In this document: piece after piece, positions 58,467-64,000 of the stretch
Position numbering within the stretch: position 1 is the stretch's first letter
How the letters are laid out: each line of letters starts with the position of its first letter
NCBI GenBank assembly: GCA_951217055.1
Contig: OX578276.1
Location: 66,763,144 to 66,827,143 of the forward strand
Length of the DNA: 64,000 bases
DNA from: Gerris lacustris
Taxonomy: Eukaryota > Arthropoda > Insecta > Hemiptera > Gerridae
Direction: 5' to 3'
Notes under the pieces: generated by a model
Told to the model about the DNA's origin: nothing
The model's input: the letters and a program-made list of their open reading frames with translations, nothing else
Database searches by the model: none
Position numbers and translations under genes: made by a program

Positions 58467-59335
58467 ATACTTTCTCTTTATATGAGAAAGTAAAAATCGG
58501 GTACGGGGTACCTCGGAACTTTTCCTCACTTCAGAGGCCACTAAAGTGGCCTCACCTGCTGCTTCGCAGCAGGAGGAAGCAGCGTTGGACGTGGTCAGTA
58601 CTTGGATGGGTGACCGATCTGAACAAACTGATTTATTATCATTCTTCAAAAAAACTTATTTTTAATACCTATATTTTATTTAATTATTTGAAGTTTGGCG
58701 GTATTTTGACAGATGTAAACAAACTTTGACGTCATCAAAATTATCGCACTAATAAATAATTATATTCGCTTATAACTTTTAAACTAATTAATGGAATTTC
58801 ATCGGGGTTTTTTATATTTGTTCCTTAATTGTTTCCGGTTTCAACGATATGCTATCCCTCAAAAACCTATTCATACTTTCGATATTAATTAACCGTCAAA
58901 GTTTAAAAAATAAAAAATTGATAACTTCAAAATGGCGGCCAATATCAAAATGAAATTTTGTGGACTTGTTTGTCATACAGAGAGGTACATTCGTGCCAAA
59001 TTTCATTTCGATCAGGAACATTTTCGATTTATTACGATTGTTTATACTTTTGCTGACTCAGCAAACTGGGTTTAAGATAGCGGAAAAAGTTGATTTTCTG
59101 GGCGGCACAACTACAGGTTAGGACTGATTTTTCTGCCAAGATTCAACTCTCTAGGTTAAATACCTTGGGCACTACGATGATAACACACATACACACATAC
59201 ATACGTCATGCTAAAAACCACTCAGGAGGTCTTAAAAACACCTAAAACGGATAATTCCGTTGAAATCTCGAAAAAAATTTTTTTGGTGAAAACAATACTT
59301 TTCCTACTATTAGTAGTGAGGAAAAGTAAAAAATC
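58467..59335 (+). repeat. 5S-rRNA-derived SINE-like repeat, copy 2
   Basis: Opens with an ACTTTCTC/GAGAAAGTA hairpin like that of family B, then ATCGGGTACGGGGTACCTCG and the 5S-like stretch at 58575-58616. The latter reads GAAGCAGCGTTGGACGTGGT and CAGTACTTGGATGGGTGACC, closer to real 5S than copy 1. A hairpin CACCTGCTGC/GCAGCAGGAGG is inserted just before it. The body follows copy 1 (AAATGGCGGCCAATATCAAA, GTGCCAAATTTCATTTCGAT, CTCTAGGTTAAATACC) and then extends about 145 bp further to TAGTAGTGAGGAAAAGTAAA. Confidence 0.75.
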
Positions 59336-60260
59336 ATTATTTCATAAAAAATAACTGATAAATTTTAGCAGGACCGCAGATTTGCAGATAACAAAACTTA
59401 AATAAACTTAAAATAATTTAACTAAAACTATAAATTACTTAAGTAAAAGAAGGCAAGTCATTAAACCTTTTGTCGGCACTTTAGGCCGAAGTATAACACG
59501 AACTTTGGTAGCTCTACAACTAAATCATAGCATATATATTCCCAAGCTAACATATTTATTGTTAGATTGATTTGCAATTTGATTTTCTCAAATGATTATA
59601 TTATAGCCGTCGTACATGGGCTAATTAGTATTTGAGCTTGCTAAATCATTCAAAATATCGACCTTCCACTGTAACGGTAAGGCCCGCTTCTTAACCCTTT
59701 CTGTCTCTAAGTACGAAAATCCACCTTGCAAATTTTAGAAAAAAATATAGTGAAATCCTTTATAATTACTATTGTTATATTTATTATTGTTATTATTATT
59801 TTTTTAAAATAATTTTTAAAGATGTGAAAAATCATTGCACTCTAAGACCACATGTAGAGGTGATCCCATAATAAGTGCATTCAATAGGAAGCTCTATTGT
59901 AGAGTAGATAGAAAATGTATTCTTGCTTTTGTAATATTAACGATCTTGTGAGTAAAACACAAATTATAAGTAGTAACTATTAAGCAAAGTTTATTTTATG
60001 AATAAAAATCCAGGAGAAAGTTGTATTATGTATGTACTATTAAATGAAATACAAGTATTGTTAGGTAATGATCATAACTAGAGCCTCCATTCACATTTTT
60101 AATAATGATAATAGCTGGTAACAAAAAAACCAGCATTTTTTATCTCTAATATAAAACAAGATTTTATATTTTATACTTTCCTATTATCTTTTTATTACAT
60201 TCATTCTTAATAGTAATTACATTGAAATAATTTCTCTAAATATAATTTTTAATTCTATTC
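59336..60260. other. Unassigned AT-rich DNA
   Basis: Nothing recognised. Confidence 0.3.
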
Positions 60261-60265
60261 AACCA

Positions 60266-60362
<97 letters not shown>

Positions 60363-60375
60363 TGTGTGTGTGTGT
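60266..60375. repeat. (AT)n followed by (GT)n
   Basis: About 94 bp of AT dinucleotide passing into a short GT run. Confidence 0.95.
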
Positions 60376-61850
60376 TTTATCTCTATTTTCTTTCTATTTG
60401 GAAAAGAGTAACAGAGCATATAAGATATAAGTTATTCAAGAATAACAAAATTAAAAAAAAAAAAAAATTAGAAATAGCCTCCACCCCTTCGCTTAGAACC
60501 TCAGAAAAATTGGGGTAATATATTTTCTCTGAGTGAAAAGAGAAACTGTTTTTTAAGCGAGAATAAGAGGAGGAAATAAAAAAATAAAATTAACTGAGAC
60601 TGGAGAGTGCGAAGCAGAGATATTTTGAAATAATATGAAGTATAATATAGAGTCTAGACTATAAGAGCAACTACGTTCCTTTTGAGAATGTATAAGCAAC
60701 AGACAGAGATTATTGAGATAACTGTTTCATTGCATTGTATAAAAATGAAAATTGCCTCTTCATTTCCATTAGCAAGTATTTAAAAATTACCTTTTAAAAA
60801 TATCTATCTATTTTTATTGTAAAGATAAAAAGTAGAGGGGTTTAAATTTAAAATAAAACCTATTAGTCCAAAATTAGATTTAAACTAAAAGTAAAAGGGA
60901 TTCTGGGACACTGCTTTAATTTTAAAAAAAACTTGTACATTAGAGTGGATAATTAAACTCGGTCTGCCAGTACTAGACTTTGCCATTAAGTTTGTAAAAT
61001 GTTCAAAGCTGTGGAATTTTTGGTTTGAATTAGCCGTTATCACTGTAGACTCAAGTGGAACCAACAACAAGATTCAACTTAGTTAACATTTTTTTCTCTT
61101 TAAATCTGCTTTTTATTTTGTAACTTCAAAGGAATTCGAGACATTTTTAACAAGCATATTTTTTATTTATTTATTTTTTTTTACAAGTTTCGACTTGACT
61201 AGTAAAGAGATGACCAGTCGCTTGTCTCGACGTCTCGTATGTAGCGATATCTTCAGGGATAGGGAGCATAATATACAAGCAATTCAATTGTATTTTTTCT
61301 TCAAGCTAGTTTTAAAAGCTGTATTGACCTTCCGTAGAGTAAAAGGTATGACGTTGAATAAAAAAAAAATAAGTCATCAGTTTATTCATTATTTCTTATT
61401 TTGTTAGAAGTCAAGCACTTATCGCTAGTTGATACAATACATAATACCTTTAAATAATTAAATCACTTGAAGTTCAAATATATTAGGTCATTTAATGGGT
61501 TTACAATAATAAATTTATAAATAAATAAATTTAATAAACACTGTTTAAAATTTCTTAAAAATCCTCTCATTATCTAAATCCTTTCAATGATAGAAAACTA
61601 CCCTACAGTCTCGAGTGTCATAGTCTATGTTTTATACACCGGTGCACTGGGGTATGCAAAGTAAAAGTGATTAATAACCTTCATAATACATGTTGTTGAA
61701 AATCTCATTATGAATTATTTTTACAAGCACTTTTGTCAGGAATTAATTTAAGTGGGAAGTATAGTAGATTGGAAAAAAGAAATAAATTATTTTTCATTAA
61801 AATGAGCAATATTACTATTAATGATTCAAAATTAATTAAAATTGGTATGC
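60376..61850. other. Unassigned AT-rich DNA
   Basis: Nothing recognised on either strand. Confidence 0.3.
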
Positions 61851-61855
61851 GTACC

Positions 61856-61892
61856 TTATCATGTTCCAGTCATCAAGACTGGAACATGATAA
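61856..61892. repeat. Perfect 16-bp-stem hairpin
   Basis: TTATCATGTTCCAGTC (61856-61871) and GACTGGAACATGATAA (61877-61892) are exact reverse complements around ATCAA. No partner or promoter was identified. Confidence 0.9.
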
Positions 61893-62220
61893 AGCAATTT
61901 TTGTATATTGGGTTCAAAATGTACCTAATGCACGTTTTAAGCTTAGGTGATGTAGTAAAACAATGTATTTTATTATGTTTAATGCATGTATTAGACCTGA
62001 TAAAATCCTTTTAGAGTATTTTTTTTTTTTTAAATATTATTTTGGTACATATAATTTGTATATAGAGATCAAAATACCCGAAAACCATGATCATGGTGTA
62101 TATCGTTACAAAGCTCTTAAATAATTAAGTAGTTTTGTAATTTTTTTATTTATTAGGGGGTAAATTGAAAAAAAAAATGTTGCTTAGGTTTTAAATAAAA
62201 TGGAAAACCTAAAAGTGTAT
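61893..62220. other. Unassigned AT-rich DNA
   Basis: Nothing recognised; a T run occurs near 62019. Confidence 0.3.
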
Positions 62221-62224
62221 TTTT

Positions 62225-64000
62225 ATTCTTATTGAAACACTAGCTGGGTACCCGTGCTTCGCTACGGAGTGTTATTATAATTAGATAAGTTTATAAACAA
62301 CCATAATGAAACATATAAATTATTTTACTATGCAAGAATATCTAGATTCTATCGCTCCCACCTATTTCTATACCCCCTCCTCTTTGATAAGCTAATTTTA
62401 AAATATCCTAAATTCCCCCCCTCCCTAAAGTAAAATATGACAAAACAATACATAAAAACTATTACTCTACTCTTAAAGAGCTTTTGCATCATCAATGGTA
62501 TTCATTACATTGACCCAGTATTCATTACTTGTACCATACCCCTGTGTACCAAATTTAAATTTCCAAAATTCATGTAGGCTGTGATATTTCCCTTGCTTTG
62601 AAGGTCAAGTGGGCAAATTTTTATCGACATCGAACTAAAACTGTAGATTTGTATAAAGAACATACACCCACACCATCCATTTTACCCCCTCCTAAATAAA
62701 ATTGTACATAACAACAATTACTTTTCAACGATATGCATGATATGAAGGGAATCCATTACTTTGACATTTTTACACCGTACCCCTTTTACCAAAATTTAAA
62801 TTTCGAAAATTCATGTAGGCAGTGACCTCCCCCTTGCTTTGAAGGGAAAGTGAGTAAATATTCAGCAAATTGGGATAAAACTGTAGATTTGTATAAAAGA
62901 CATACCCTCATACAGTCACTCTTCTTTTTTTATAAGATATAGCTATATTTTTCCATTTTACCCCCTCCTAAATGAAAATACATATGACAAAACTGTACAT
63001 AACAACAATTAATGTAATCTTAAAGAGAGATCAACGATATCCATCATAAAGGGTATTCAGTCCTTTGACCCCATATTCATTATTGTACCCTGTTCCCTGT
63101 GTACCAAAATTTAAATTTCGAAAATTCATGTAGACACTGATTTTTTCTTCCTTTGAAGGTCAATTGTGCATTTTTTGAGATCGGACTAAAACTATGGATT
63201 TGTATAAAGAACATACACACATACGTTGACTTTTAGATATATTTTTCCATTTACCCCCCTAAATGCACGTAAAAACAATTACTGTACTCTTAAAGAGCTT
63301 TTCAACAGTATGCATCATGAAGGGTTTTCAACTTTGGCATTTGTACCCCGTACCCTTCTGTACCATAAATTTAATTTCGAACATTCATGTAGACAGAGTT
63401 CTTCCCCTTGCTTTGAAGGTCAAGTGAGCAAATTTTCATCGAGATCGAATTAAAACTGTTGATTTGTATAAAAAACATAAACACATTCACACATACGTTG
63501 ACTTTTATAGATAAAGATATACATTTCCATTTTACCCCCCTCCTACATGAAAATATGACAAAAACGTACTTCACAACAATTAATGTACTCTTAAAGAGCT
63601 TTCCAACGATATGCATAAGGGTATCCATTACTTTAACATTTGTACCCCGTAACTCTGTGTACCAAAATTTTAATTTCGGAAAATCATGTAGGCAGTGACC
63701 TTCACCTTGTTTGGAAGAAAAAGAGTGTAAAAATGCATCAAATTGGGATAAAACTGTAGATTTGTATAAAAGACATTCTCTCATATAGATATACTCTTCT
63801 TTTTATATATATAGATATAGTTATATATTCCATTTTACCCCCCTCCTAAATTAAAATATGACAAAACTACAGATAACAACTATTACTGTACTCTTAAAGA
63901 GCTTTTCAACGATATGCATCACGAAGTGTATTCATTACTTTGACCCCGTATTCATAACTTGTACCCCGTACTGCTGTGTACCAAAATTTAAATTTCGAAA
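62225..64000 (+). repeat. Tandem array of 240-311-bp units, running off the right edge
   Basis: The array opens with CTAGCTGGGTACCCGTGCTT and CGCTACGGAG. Each unit then holds TTTTACCCCCTCCTAAAT, ACTCTTAAAGAGC, CAACGATATGCAT, TGTGTACCAAAATTTAAATT, CATGTAGGCAGTGAC and ACTGTAGATTTGTATAAA. The last marker falls at about 62641, 62881, 63192, 63457 and 63755, giving spacings of 240, 311, 265 and 298 bp. Two unit types can be told apart by what precedes it: ATCGAACTAAAA or CAAATTGGGATAAAA. Open frames inside are by-products. Confidence 0.9.

Overview
The window is AT-rich animal nuclear DNA, almost certainly from an insect. One exon encodes a TipE-family protein, the auxiliary subunits of insect voltage-gated sodium channels. 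The rest is what a large, repeat-loaded arthropod genome would show: long (AT)n tracts, Ty3/gypsy, BEL/Pao, piggyBac, Penelope-like, hAT, mariner and non-LTR remains, and many copies of short repeat families. The species cannot be named from this sequence. There is no bacterial gene, operon or CRISPR array.

Layout. 1-2.33 kb: decayed Ty3/gypsy gag-pol on the minus strand, running off the left edge. 2.3-8 kb: short repeats, a TA-flanked MITE and the first full copy of a 0.6-kb family (B) with a tRNA-like core. 8-14.6 kb: broken BEL/Pao element (minus strand) whose gag and protease are separated by a frameshifted piggyBac transposase (plus strand). 14.8-15.5 kb: hAT-like MITE with a perfect 8-bp target duplication inside an older repeat (F). 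16.9-21.9 kb: Penelope-like tail, fold-back repeats, a tRNA-like sequence and an approximately 115-bp-arm hairpin. 23-42 kb: mostly unrecognised AT-rich DNA with hairpins, MITEs, (AT)n tracts, a 5S-rRNA-derived SINE-like repeat and a nearly perfect 103-bp palindrome.

42.06-42.95 kb: the only host gene recognised, a GC-rich promoter-like segment followed by the first coding exon of the TipE-family gene, which ends at a splice donor. Its downstream exon or exons were not found. 45.6-47.1 kb: Penelope-like element (RT C-terminus plus GIY-YIG endonuclease) preceded by an inverted copy of its own 3' end. 47.95-49.03 kb: hAT relic with 8-bp target duplication. 51.2 kb: non-LTR reverse transcriptase scrap. 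52.1-52.7 kb: mariner-derived inverted-repeat element. 53-54.5 kb: second full family B copy, then an inverted repeat bracketed by two long (AT)n tracts. 58.5-59.3 kb: second 5S-derived repeat. 62.2 kb to the right edge: tandem array of roughly 240-310-bp units.

The genes do not form a pathway. The TipE-family protein would tune sodium-channel expression and gating in neurons; everything else recognised is mobile-element biology. The most interesting points are a sequence module (short TCTG/TCCG-type tract followed by a GAAATTTGGCA-like core) shared by several otherwise different repeat families, hammerhead-like motifs in Penelope-type tails, and a size series of fold-back repeats around a tRNA-like core.
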